Of a DNA stretch of 64,000 nucleotides, positions 53,764 to 61,972 are shown piece by piece (position 1 is the stretch's first letter; each line of letters starts with the position of its first letter). Origin of the DNA: Halodesulfovibrio aestuarii. GTDB lineage: Bacteria; Desulfobacterota; Desulfovibrionia; Desulfovibrionales; Desulfovibrionaceae. The stretch lies in assembly GCF_050571805.1 (NCBI RefSeq), contig NZ_CP192219.1; one strand, 5' to 3'. Below the pieces are notes generated by a model. It had not been told where the DNA came from. It saw only the letters and a list, made by a program, of their open reading frames with translations, and did not search any database. The position numbers and the translations under genes were made by a program.

Positions 53764-54099
53764 ATGAAACTACTTACACCTACTACCTACTTAGAAGCTT
53801 CAAACGAACTTAAAAACCGAATCTGCAACGGCTGCGGTCCTGATGGATTAATCGGCAAACTTGTTCCGGAACATCTTCTAGGCGCTAGCATTGCCGAGGC
53901 TTGTAATATTCACGACTGGATGTACCAGGAGGGAGAAGACAAGCAGAAAGCAGATCTCTACTTTTTGGCCAACATGATCTACCTATGCACCCAAAAGAGT
54001 AAGTGGCTTCTACCAGCTCGAGCACTGATGGCTGTGCACTTTTTCTTAGCTGTTCATTATGGCGGGGAAGAGTATTTTGTGGTGGATGAGGCTGCGTAA
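53764..54099 (+). CDS. Phospholipase A2-like phage protein
   Basis: A 111-residue protein with CNGCGPDGLIGKLVPEHLLG near residue 21 and ACNIHDWMY near residue 47, in which CxxHD at 47-51 matches the catalytic His-Asp of PLA2-like enzymes and the Gly-rich loop may bind calcium; KADLYF follows. A hydrophobic C-terminal part (PARALMAVHFFLAVHYGG) could touch membranes. It is the last gene of the late operon. It may aid entry or lysis, or act on the host; activity is untested. Confidence 0.55.
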   Translation: MKLLTPTTYLEASNELKNRICNGCGPDGLIGKLVPEHLLGASIAEACNIHDWMYQEGEDKQKADLYFLANMIYLCTQKSKWLLPARALMAVHFFLAVHYGGEEYFVVDEAA

Positions 54100-54124
54100 A
54101 AAGCTATGGCTCGTATGTTCCTTT

Positions 54125-54159
54125 AAAGCGTTGCAGATTTGCCTCTGTAACGCTTTTTT
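54125..54159 (+). terminator. Terminator of the late operon
   Basis: AAAGCGTTGCAGA (54125-54137) and TCTGTAACGCTTT (54144-54156) with one G:T pair and T6, about 25 bp after the last late gene. Confidence 0.88.
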
Positions 54160-54183
54160 CTGTTTTGCGTTAAGGTAGGCCGT

Positions 54184-54507
54184 ATGAAACGTGCAATGTT
54201 ATATGATCCGGTGAAATTTCTGCGGGATAAGGGCGTGACAGTTCGCCTTGGCCTGCCACAGGATGGCAAGCAGCAGATAGAAGTGTGCTTTGACTCTCGG
54301 TACAGGGAAGCCGACAAGGTACAAGCCATATATAAGCGAGTGCAGCAGAGCTATAGCCTGATTCTTATGCAATTGAATGTAAGCAAAGGAATGCCCCCGC
54401 TCTCTGTAGAGTCCTTACTTGCTAAAGACTACATCCGCATTGCATGCGATGAACGCGGCAAAAGGCGCTATGTGATTACGGAGCGAGGGAAAAGGTGGAT
54501 GAGATAG
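54184..54507 (+). CDS. Hypothetical basic protein
   Basis: A 107-residue basic protein that I do not recognise (MKRAMLYDPVKFLRDKGVTV, then LAKDYIRIACDERGKRRYVI and TERGKRWMR). The C-terminal half has the look of a winged-helix (IACDERGKRRYVITERG). It lies between two terminators and has its own TAAGGTAGGCCGT region upstream, so it is a separate unit, possibly a regulator. Confidence 0.6.
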   Translation: MKRAMLYDPVKFLRDKGVTVRLGLPQDGKQQIEVCFDSRYREADKVQAIYKRVQQSYSLILMQLNVSKGMPPLSVESLLAKDYIRIACDERGKRRYVITERGKRWMR

Positions 54508-54512
54508 GTACT

Positions 54513-54546
54513 AAAAAAAGCCCGCTCAATCGAACCGGCTTTTTTT
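54513..54546. terminator. Terminator, left copy flanking cargo block B
   Basis: AAAAAAAGCC (54513-54522) and GGCTTTTTTT with a loop containing CTCAATCGAACC; T runs on both strands. Its core GCCCGCTCAATCGA is almost repeated in the terminator at 57438. Confidence 0.8.
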
Positions 54547-54554
54547 AGTTTTCG

Positions 54555-55631
54555 TCATCTTCGCAATTTATTGCGGATCGCAAAAAACAAGAGAGATAGC
54601 TGCAAAGTAATTGCACCTTGGGTAAAAAGCCAAAATAATTTTAGCCCAGTACTCTTATGCAAAATAGATGGTGCTGCTTTTGAAAAAAACGGGATACCTG
54701 CCCAAGCATAATGACTAGAGTACGCCCCTGTAAAGGAAAGTAGAAAAGGAATTGTAAGAAAAAGGAATAGCCAGATTGCTGCTCGCGCAGGAGATTCCCC
54801 ATACATACTTAACTGACGATAACAAAAAAGCAGAAACATCATAAACCAGTTCTTCGTTTCTCTAGCACGTTTCAATGTGAATTCTTTTTCACATTGATGC
54901 CAGAGTGAAACCGCACCAGTATCAGAAAGCGAAATTGCTTTATTTTTCCAATCTCGGGCTATCCGTTCTGTTACAATATTTGAAGAGCTAATCTTTTCAC
55001 ACGATGGCCATCTGCAATTACTTAAAATTAACTTGTTAATTTCCGCTGTACCTATATCAAACTTCTCAAGAGGCATATCTTCCAAAATCAACATATTGTT
55101 TTCCAAAACAGTATCTTTGACTTCAAAATTTCTCTCCACCTCACACAGCCTAAACATCACTTGGTGATTAAAAGAACTTCTCACAAATGTTGCAGCATTC
55201 AGCTTAGTACGACGAAAAACTAACGGTCCCTCAAACACCGAATCATAAAATGATGCGTTACCGTTTATTGTTGAGTCATTTAACGTTAGGCGGTTAAAAA
55301 TCCCAGCCTCGCAAAATAAATGACCTTCAATTGTACAATTTGAAAATATGATTCGATCGCACGCGCATTCTGTCAAATGTATATCACCGGAAAAATGACA
55401 TTGCTGAAAATGAATTGCAGGTACATGCTCTCGAAGGTCTGCATAATTCTGAAATGACAACTCCCCAACCACATTAGCCAAGTTAAAAGTATATATATTG
55501 TCCGTAAAAACGTAATACTTTTCATCCGGATTATAAGATGTAGATAAAAAGTAAAATACGCTATCTAAAACATCTTGCGCTGCAATATCTGTAAATTTCT
55601 GAAAATAAGTTGAATTTTGACCTTTTCGCAT
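54555..55631 (-). CDS. Pentapeptide-like protein with C-terminal TM segments, copy B1
   Basis: A 358-residue protein. Residues about 60-200 consist of repeats of the form (F/L)xxxxF resembling a degenerate pentapeptide-repeat helix (IHFQQCHFSGDIHLTECACD, FSNCTIEGHLFCEAGIF). Residues about 260-358 have three hydrophobic segments around YGESPARAAIWLFLFL. Such proteins with a C-terminal YGxSPxRA plus TM region occur in many bacteria; the function is unknown. It is clearly a paralogue of the gene at 56332. No strong ribosome site precedes the start. Confidence 0.7.
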   Translation of the reverse strand: MRKGQNSTYFQKFTDIAAQDVLDSVFYFLSTSYNPDEKYYVFTDNIYTFNLANVVGELSFQNYADLREHVPAIHFQQCHFSGDIHLTECACDRIIFSNCTIEGHLFCEAGIFNRLTLNDSTINGNASFYDSVFEGPLVFRRTKLNAATFVRSSFNHQVMFRLCEVERNFEVKDTVLENNMLILEDMPLEKFDIGTAEINKLILSNCRWPSCEKISSSNIVTERIARDWKNKAISLSDTGAVSLWHQCEKEFTLKRARETKNWFMMFLLFCYRQLSMYGESPARAAIWLFLFLTIPFLLSFTGAYSSHYAWAGIPFFSKAAPSILHKSTGLKLFWLFTQGAITLQLSLLFFAIRNKLRR

Positions 55632-55738
55632 TGCTAGTTAGACACCCTATTTAACTTAGTAACTACTCATTACTCATATAATTTCTAAACAAACAACTTT
55701 AGGAGCTTACCCAAACAGATCTGACTGTTCTACATTGT

Positions 55739-56239
55739 CTAAGCAACATCCTTTTTCTTAAAGAAGTTAGCAACAGCATCCTTAAGCATTGAGCCAAATA
55801 CAACTGAGGCACCCCCAACAGCAGCCCCAGCAACCCCCACCAAAACCATGTCTGTTAAAGAAAACTTCTTCCCTTGTTCTTGCTCAATTACCCTAATCAT
55901 CTCAGCAAATTGAAGCACTGAATCCTTTACATCTTCTAGGGCTTTCATCCTGCTTTCATCCGAATCGAGACAAGGAATAGCGACCTTGTAAAGGTCAATG
56001 AAATCTAATGAAAAGGCTTGCAATGCGCCAATTGTTTGCGTTTTATTTTTTGCATCAACAACAATTTTAGCGCGAATCGTTTTAGCAACCTCTTTAAATA
56101 CGTCTAAGAAATTAGAACTGGTAATCACATCAACAAGCCAGTTAGAAGAAATCTTCTTCCTTGTCATGTTTTCTATGATTGATGCCACTTCTTCTTGAGA
56201 ATACTCCGGCTTGATTGCAGTAAGAGTATCAGTACACAT
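55739..56239 (-). CDS. Helical protein with C-terminal hydrophobic tail, cargo block B
   Basis: A 166-residue protein from an ATG with AGGGGGCGGTG upstream (an earlier frame to 56278 is longer without a site). The first 125 residues are helical (ASIIENMTRKKISSNWLVDV); residues about 130-158 (MVLVGVAGAAVGGASVVFGS) are a hydrophobic Gly/Ala-rich helix, ending with NFFKKKDVA. I do not recognise the family. It lies between two paralogous membrane proteins on the same strand, which suggests a joint system. Confidence 0.65.
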   Translation of the reverse strand: MCTDTLTAIKPEYSQEEVASIIENMTRKKISSNWLVDVITSSNFLDVFKEVAKTIRAKIVVDAKNKTQTIGALQAFSLDFIDLYKVAIPCLDSDESRMKALEDVKDSVLQFAEMIRVIEQEQGKKFSLTDMVLVGVAGAAVGGASVVFGSMLKDAVANFFKKKDVA

Positions 56240-56331
56240 CACCGCCCCCTTTTTACTATATTGTTTCTCATGCCCCAATCAGCACAAAGTGAACAATTGA
56301 TAACAATCAACACACTTCGGGCCTCCACACA

Positions 56332-57360
56332 TCACCGCCGCACTTTATTACGCACAGCCAAAGCAAGTAAAGAAGACTGAATGGCTAAAAAGCCCTGCCA
56401 CACTATCTGCCCACACTTTTCAAAGACAGATAAATTTAAAGAAACTGATGCCTTTGATAACAAGGGAATAAAACCCAAGGCATAACTGGCCCACTCTTCA
56501 TTCAACTTAATCTCTGGACGCATATGAATAAGTGCAAAAACAAATGGGGCAATAATTAACGCAGCAAGAACCTTACTTGCTCGTTCCGGGGACTCTCCAT
56601 ATCGACTTACCCACCCATAACAAGCTAGGAAAAAGTAGGAGACCTTGTTTGAGCCAGTAGACAACCTTTCAAGAGCAAGCTCTTTTTCAAATAGATGCCA
56701 CTCTGATGCTGTCCACTCATCACCCATGTTTCTTAACCTAACCTTCCAAGCACGACACATCGATTCTGTTACTACACCAGCTTGCTTAATTTGTTCCAAG
56801 CTAGGCCAATCAATATCTTCCACGCTAAAGCCTTCGCTCTGGCTTGGTGAAAATGTAATAAACGCCACTGGCATCCTGTTCAATATCAGTTCGCTGTTAC
56901 TACAGCTGATATTAGCTAACTGAAGGTACTCACTCACATCACAATTATAAAACAATGCTTTTTTCTTAAATACTGCTAATGAAAAACTGGCAGTTGTAAA
57001 CTTCACATCAGAAAAAGTTGCTCGTACTTTAAAAATACTCTCACTGAAGCTCGCATGTTTTTTGAACTGACACTCATGGAAAAAACACGATTCGATTGAA
57101 GAATTTTCAAAAGCAGCAAAATCTTCAAACACACAACTTATAAAGTTTATTCCAAGCATGTTTAAGTGCAAAAAAGATACGTTAGATACAAAGGTGCAAT
57201 CTATAAAAGCCAGCTTGGGAATTACGTCCGGAAAAAAATCTTTTAATCTATTAAAATCACAGTCAAGTCTTCTTCCCTCGATTTCAGTTAATCCTTCTGC
57301 AATTTCTTTAAGAAGTTCATCTCCACTTTGGTCTGTTACGTTCTCTTCTGCTATACCCAT
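56332..57360 (-). CDS. Pentapeptide-like protein with C-terminal TM segments, copy B2
   Basis: A 342-residue protein with GAGGAGTT before the ATG. It has beta-helical repeats (LAFIDCTFVSNVSFLHLNML, FFHECQFKKHASFSESIF) and a C-terminus with YGESPERASKVLAAL and ending AVRNKVRR, parallel to B1 (YGESPARA, ending AIRNKLRR). Both end with the same NKxRR. Their sensor parts differ more than their TM parts. First gene of the block, ahead of the 166-residue gene and B1. Confidence 0.7.
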   Translation of the reverse strand: MGIAEENVTDQSGDELLKEIAEGLTEIEGRRLDCDFNRLKDFFPDVIPKLAFIDCTFVSNVSFLHLNMLGINFISCVFEDFAAFENSSIESCFFHECQFKKHASFSESIFKVRATFSDVKFTTASFSLAVFKKKALFYNCDVSEYLQLANISCSNSELILNRMPVAFITFSPSQSEGFSVEDIDWPSLEQIKQAGVVTESMCRAWKVRLRNMGDEWTASEWHLFEKELALERLSTGSNKVSYFFLACYGWVSRYGESPERASKVLAALIIAPFVFALIHMRPEIKLNEEWASYALGFIPLLSKASVSLNLSVFEKCGQIVWQGFLAIQSSLLALAVRNKVRR

Positions 57361-57437
57361 AACTCCTCGCCCCGTTCTAATCTCGCTGTTCAATCCAATC
57401 CGCTCTATTTTTAACCATAGATCTACAAGATAAAAAC

Positions 57438-57466
57438 AAAAGCCCCCTCAATCGAGCGGGCTTTTT
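57438..57466. terminator. Terminator, right copy flanking cargo block B
   Basis: AAAAGCCC (57438-57445) pairs with GGGCTTTT (58-65 of the same line), with CTC/GAG inside and AAT loop. The sequence GCCCCCTCAATCGAGCGGG is nearly the same as the terminator at 54513, so block B is bracketed by homologous terminators. Confidence 0.75.
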
Positions 57467-57486
57467 AAAGCTTTAAAAAAAGCATG

Positions 57487-59182
57487 TTATACCTTAAAGA
57501 AGCGGTCATTTTCATCAAGTTCAAGAATGATATTGTTTTCACAGTCGTTACGCATCTCTGGCGTAAGGTTGTCCGAGAGTACGGATAAAATTTGTTGTCC
57601 AGAAAGAGACTTAGAAAGAACGAGGATATCTTTAAGTTGTCTTTTGTCTATATCTTCAACCATATCATGAAAGACAAATAAAGGTCTGGTAAGTTGTTGG
57701 CTATGCACAGCAGAGATATATGCAAAATCAAAAGCAATTACCTCTGCTTTTTTCTTGCCACCTTCAGGGTGTGAGCTCTCATTGCTTAATGATAGCTTGC
57801 AGCTTCCCTTTTGTTCATCGTAGTCGAATTCCAAGGTATAAGCTTCATTGTGGAGCTTTTCTGTGTAAACAGCAAAAAATTCATTAAATTTATTGATAAA
57901 GTTTTCTACAGTATCAAGTTGATCCTTAATGGACTTTAGAATTATGGCTAATGCATCAACGGCCTTTTTCTTATCGTCAGTGGCTTGTTGTTGTTGTTGA
58001 ATTAATCCTTCAGCTTGACCAAACTTTACTTTTAACTCCCCAAGTTCCTTTATTTTACGTGTTATCACTTCGATATTTTTGCTGTCTTTCATTTTCTCAA
58101 AAACAGACCTTCTTACGGTATATACCTCTTCGAGTGCACCTTTTAATTCGGAGTGCTTTAATGTTAATTCTGGAACATCTTGAGTTAGGAATTTCTTCTT
58201 ACTCTGAACGAGCTTGGCGTGGAAACTGAGAAACTTCCTTCAGGTCTTTAATTGCACTTGTTATAGTAATATTAGCGTAAGCATATATTTCTTCTAACTC
58301 TGTAGTTAAATATCCACCAAGCGAGCTAGAAAGGTTTTTAACCGTTTCATTAATGTTCTTTATTTTTCGTTCTATGGATAAAACTTCTTTTGTAATATCG
58401 TCTTCTTGTCTTTGAAGTTGCGATAATTCAGAAATCGGATCTTTTTGCTCTGAAGAAAAGTTAAAGCTTAAAATTTCATCTTCAATTTTCTTAATAAGTT
58501 TGGCTAATTCTTTTAATTGTGTTTTATTTTTTTGTTCTTTAATGAGAGCGTTAATTACCCGTAAATTTTTAGCTCTACGGTTAACTAAGTTTGTCGCTAA
58601 TCTTTTTTCACCTAACTTTTCACTGTCTTGGAATCCAAAAAGGTAAAGGTAAAGTTCACTATACTCTTTTCCTTCTGTAGGAACTCGTTTGTCCAAAAAT
58701 TGTGTAGTGTTAAGCATCCGCTCATTAGTATTGCGGATAAATTTAGTAATAGCGTAACGCACAGAAAAACGATCTGTTGTAATTCCAAAGCAAAACTTTT
58801 TTATCTGATCTTCATACTTGCTTTGAGATAATTTGTTGCCATCAAAATAAAAAGCATCGTCATCAGAATCAATCGCAAGTCTACGTTCCATTCGATGAAC
58901 GCCGAAATCTGCCCCAGTAAAGTTTAATTGCGCTATAATATCATTTTCTTCGAATAACTTTTGTATATCAATGTTTGGCTGTTTAAACTCATCATCGATG
59001 TACACAGGATCAATTGAACCAAGAAAAAGAAAATCTACCACTCTTGAAAGAGTAGATTTTCCAACGCTGTTTCCTGAATGTCCAATACCTTCTCTATTAG
59101 TGATGATATTTAAGCCTAGCTCAAAAGGTATACTTCTTATTTCAGAATTATTTTTAAAGAGTTTAAAACTGTTAAGCAGCAT
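57487..59182 (-). pseudogene. DUF2326-type ABC/SMC-like ATPase of an ABC-3C system, one-base frameshift
   Basis: Two open frames, 58199-59182 and 57487-58092, join into one protein of about 564 residues if one base is removed near 58221 (a CC on the minus strand read as one C). The first part has GLNIITNREG and Walker A GHSGNSVGKSTL (residues about 34-45); the middle is coiled coil; the second part has RPLFVFHDMVEDIDKRQL, like the C-terminal DUF2326 domain. It starts 11 bp inside the end of the middle-component gene. It could be a decayed gene, a sequencing error or a slippage product. Confidence 0.75.
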
Positions 59183-59405
59183 TGATAATTACTCCGTCGC
59201 TATTGTAGTCGATTGCATTGATGATATATAACCAGTCACATGTCAGTATTACATAGTCTATAGATATTTGATCATCATACTCGCTAATTATTTCAATCAA
59301 ATGAGCGAAACTTAACTGCTCTAAGACATACAATTGCTCTAATATAATAGCACCGAGTACGACTACATTAATGCTTTCGTGACAGGAGTTGCTACTAGGT
59401 ATCAT
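59172..59405 (-). CDS. ABC-3C middle component-like protein
   Basis: A 77-residue protein starting MIPSSNSCHESINVVVLGAI, from an ATG with GGAG upstream. It overlaps the upstream gene by 11 bp and the ATPase by 11 bp. It has the size, place and pattern (NVVVLGAIILEQL, then YVILTCDWLYIINAI) of the middle component of ABC-three-component conflict systems, which links the ATPase with the sensor or effector. The ORF that starts at 59450 is a longer reading with no ribosome site. Confidence 0.65.
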   Translation of the reverse strand: MIPSSNSCHESINVVVLGAIILEQLYVLEQLSFAHLIEIISEYDDQISIDYVILTCDWLYIINAIDYNSDGVIINAA

Positions 59406-59952
59406 CCGGCTTCTCCATAATGACGCATTCAATAAATGCATGAGCAACAACTACATTGACTCCAATATCAATATGCTCTTGTAGCTCAGGTGTATTATTT
59501 GATTCGTAGATGGTTTTTTTTAGATCACTAATAATGAAGTCAATTATTGCACCTGATTTTTCTCTGAGAACTTCAAGATCTAACTCTTCTTTTATAAAAT
59601 ATTCGATTTCAAAGTTGTCCAAGGCTTTAAAATATGAGTTTTCTAAATTCCTTAAAATGGTGTCTTTTCCAAAGGGAATCGATTTGTCAATATCATCATA
59701 TGCTTCTTCAATCAGTGATGAATAATCAAGGTACTGTCTTATGATATGTTGTTTTTTATTCAGGTGGTTGTGTTTTATTTTTACAATGACGTCCGCTGGA
59801 GGCGTGCGCCTCTTCTGCATAGTCTGAGGTTGTCTATGTGTAAGATTAGAAAGCAGTTCGTTGATTGCAGAGCCAACGTTGTACTTGTTAGATTGATTGA
59901 AATTTACATCACTAAAGACGTTTTCGATACGAACATTGTTTACCGTACTCAA
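59395..59952 (-). CDS. ABC-3C C-terminal-domain component
   Basis: A 185-residue protein. Residues about 85-185 look like the ABC-3C C-terminal domain, a helical bundle ending in VVVAHAFIECVIMEKPDD. The N-terminal 45 residues (VRIENVFSDVNFNQSNKYN) are short and beta-like, where other systems carry a nuclease, protease or other effector, so this may be a stripped version. It is first of the three core genes. Confidence 0.6.
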   Translation of the reverse strand: MSTVNNVRIENVFSDVNFNQSNKYNVGSAINELLSNLTHRQPQTMQKRRTPPADVIVKIKHNHLNKKQHIIRQYLDYSSLIEEAYDDIDKSIPFGKDTILRNLENSYFKALDNFEIEYFIKEELDLEVLREKSGAIIDFIISDLKKTIYESNNTPELQEHIDIGVNVVVAHAFIECVIMEKPDDT

Positions 59953-59968
59953 AGTCTACTCCTTTATG

Positions 59969-60205
59969 CTAGAAGTTTACATTTCCATGTACGTCTCTCA
60001 TCTTTGTATTTTTATTTCCCTTTTGTACTGTTTGTTCTATTGTGCTGCTGTCTTTGATTTCGTTCCGTATTTCATTTTTTATTCTATTTTGTATGTTGTA
60101 TGTTTTGCTTACAGCAAAAAGGCTAAGAAATATGCCACCTACAGTACAGCACCAACCAATCAGTTGACCGTTTTCGGATTGAATAAATTCTAAAATTGTT
60201 TCCAT
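59969..60205 (-). CDS. Small TM protein at the head of the ABC-3C operon
   Basis: A 78-residue protein (start METILEFIQSENGQ; a further ATG at 60226 would add seven residues, neither with a strong site). One TM segment is at about residues 15-34 (LIGWCCTVGGIFLSLFAVSK), followed by a charged stretch and a tail KMRDVHGNVNF that echoes FSDVNFNQ in the next gene. The genes are 16 bp apart. It may anchor the system or be its membrane effector. Confidence 0.6.
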   Translation of the reverse strand: METILEFIQSENGQLIGWCCTVGGIFLSLFAVSKTYNIQNRIKNEIRNEIKDSSTIEQTVQKGNKNTKMRDVHGNVNF

Positions 60206-60334
60206 GAAATACTCAAAAGTTAACATTGTTATTTTTCAGCAAGTTCTGGCTACCCAAAGTTGCAACTTATAGACAACTCGGGAACGTAAGCTCTACGTTC
60301 CTCAATATTCCAGAACAAATAAACTAACGCCAAA

Positions 60335-60955
60335 TTACTTCCTTAAATACTCACTCAACGAAAAGATTGGTAGATGCACCATATCAAAAGGAATATGCAG
60401 CTGTTCAGCGATGGCTGAACGCAAGGCATCTTCATCTGTCATAGTACTACCTTCTGACACAGGGTCAGGGATTTGATAGTCTTTGCGCATTTCGATCCAA
60501 AGATCAGATGTTTGAAAATATTCAACAGGTGGAAGCTTACCGTCTAGCGTTTCAACCTTCCACTCTACTCCGGTCGTTCCGTCCCACCCCTTGTTGTCGA
60601 TGGCATATAGAGCTGTTGCAATCATTTCATCCTTTGCAGCCATAACTCGGACAAAAAGAGCCTGATAATTCTCTTCTGGGTATTTCTTTCTAAGCTTCTC
60701 GATAGATACTTCAGCAGCCTTCATTGCTGTGTGAGCGTACTGTTCTGGATTATAATTTTGAAATTCTGGAATTCGAATTTCCATGATTGCGCGGCCACGA
60801 GAAGTCACACTTGAGTTTAGTACATCGATTACTTCATACTTTACAGCCTGACTCATATCCGGCTCCTTTTTATTGTCCCAAAGAAATGCAGCAGCAACAA
60901 AACCTACGACGATAATTACTATCGCGTAGTTAATTAATTTATGAAATCGGTTCAT
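60335..60955 (-). CDS. Single-TM DUF4875-like protein
   Basis: A 206-residue protein from the ATG giving MNRFHKLINYAIVIIVVGFV. Residues 1-28 form an uncleaved signal-like TM helix. The outer part has KYEVIDVLNSSVTSRGRAIM and YNPEQYAHTAMKAAEVSIEK, similar to the DUF4875 family seen in phages and bacteria; function unknown. It follows the 101-residue gene by 5 bp, so the two share a transcript. Confidence 0.6.
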   Translation of the reverse strand: MNRFHKLINYAIVIIVVGFVAAAFLWDNKKEPDMSQAVKYEVIDVLNSSVTSRGRAIMEIRIPEFQNYNPEQYAHTAMKAAEVSIEKLRKKYPEENYQALFVRVMAAKDEMIATALYAIDNKGWDGTTGVEWKVETLDGKLPPVEYFQTSDLWIEMRKDYQIPDPVSEGSTMTDEDALRSAIAEQLHIPFDMVHLPIFSLSEYLRK

Positions 60956-60960
60956 ATCTG

Positions 60961-61266
60961 CTACTCTTTGGTCAGAGTATTGCCAAACAATGTACAAAAC
61001 GTATTTATTAACGTGGCAAGATCGAAGGAACTCTCCACAAGATACGCATCAGTATCCCCAAATTGGTCTTTAACCAAGACGACCCACGAATTCTTCTGCT
61101 TATTCATCTTTAAAACTGAGATCGAGAGCATTTCGTTCCCAGAGCAGAAAATTGGGTCAAACCCTTCAGTTACCAAATCATCAAAAAAGTTTTCTGAATC
61201 TTCATTTAGCCAAAGCTGACCAGCTAGCGCATCTTCTCTTTTTCCATTTTCAAAACAATAAAACAT
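60961..61266 (-). CDS. Hypothetical acidic protein
   Basis: A 101-residue soluble protein (DALAGQLWLNEDSENFFDDL, then MLSISVLKMNKQKNSWVVLV), an alpha-beta pattern, with no family that I know. It is in operon with the TM protein downstream and close to the repressor on the same strand, so both may be expressed in the lysogen. Confidence 0.6.
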   Translation of the reverse strand: MFYCFENGKREDALAGQLWLNEDSENFFDDLVTEGFDPIFCSGNEMLSISVLKMNKQKNSWVVLVKDQFGDTDAYLVESSFDLATLINTFCTLFGNTLTKE

Positions 61267-61375
61267 TCGAATCTACCCCACCGACTTACTTCATCAGTAA
61301 GCCCTTACTGTGTCCATTTGTCGCAATCCGCTCCCCCGAGCTTGCACCTTGCACGACTACATGGACATCTGTTTT

Positions 61376-61852
61376 CTAAGTCCTTTTCATACTCCAGTCG
61401 CATTTGTCTGCGAAAGCCGAAGCTTCAAGAGTATTCGTTTCAGCCTGAGTGTGTGTCTCATTCTGTGAATCCAAAATTTTCATTACCGCTTGCTGGATAA
61501 CTTCAGGTGAAGCGCCAGACTCTTTGAGTATGCGTGTTGCTATTTCCAGTCGTTGTGCGATCGGATCTGTAACAGCAACCGTCTCTTTTTGCGCCTCTGG
61601 CTGTGCTGATGCTTCTTCCCCAAGAAACACTTCGCCTTCACCAGTAAGAAGCCAATTTGGTGTGAAATTTAACAGAACTACCAAATTCTGTAGATCATCC
61701 GCGCTAGGACGCTGCCCTGCTTCCCACGCACGCAGTTTCCCTTCAGTAACCCCAAGAAATTCCGCAACTTTCCCACGGCTTACCCGTTTCGCACGAGTTT
61801 TTATCTTGATTCTATCTTTAATTATTTCAACTAGATGCTTTCCATCTGTCAT
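61376..61852 (-). CDS. Phage repressor (CI-like HTH)
   Basis: A 158-residue protein. The N-terminal 65 residues hold an XRE helix-turn-helix (VSRGKVAEFLGVTEGKLRAW and EAGQRPSADDLQNLVVLL), then LLTGEGEVFLG. A Glu/Ala/Gln-rich linker leads to a C-terminal helix (LEIATRILKESGASPEVIQQ). No S24 peptidase is present, so release is not by RecA-type self-cleavage. I chose ATG 61852; the longer frame to 61891 starts with GTG in an operator-like stretch. Confidence 0.85.
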   Translation of the reverse strand: MTDGKHLVEIIKDRIKIKTRAKRVSRGKVAEFLGVTEGKLRAWEAGQRPSADDLQNLVVLLNFTPNWLLTGEGEVFLGEEASAQPEAQKETVAVTDPIAQRLEIATRILKESGASPEVIQQAVMKILDSQNETHTQAETNTLEASAFADKCDWSMKRT

Positions 61853-61969
61853 ATTACACAACTTTATTCGCGAAATTTCACTTGATTTCACGTAAGATTA
61901 CACATAATTCTATTTTTAACGAAACAACGAAACCAAAAACCATAAATCGAAATAACCGCAAGGGGTTAA
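61853..61969. promoter_or_regulatory. Operator-promoter region between repressor and Cro-like gene
   Basis: The 117-bp divergent region holds ATTTCAC at 61875-61881 and 61885-61891 (10 bp apart), ATTACACA at 61853-61860 and 61897-61904, palindromic GAAATTTC (61872-61879) and AACGAAAC repeats near 61919-61935. These are probable repressor and Cro sites. TTGATT (61882) with CATAAT (61903) may be a plus-strand promoter with a short spacer. Confidence 0.6.
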
Positions 61970-61972
61970 TTG

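Noticed and set aside
58215..58225. Programmed frameshift in the DUF2326 gene
   Set aside because: The TTTCC context is not a slippery heptamer in either register; mutation or read error is simpler.
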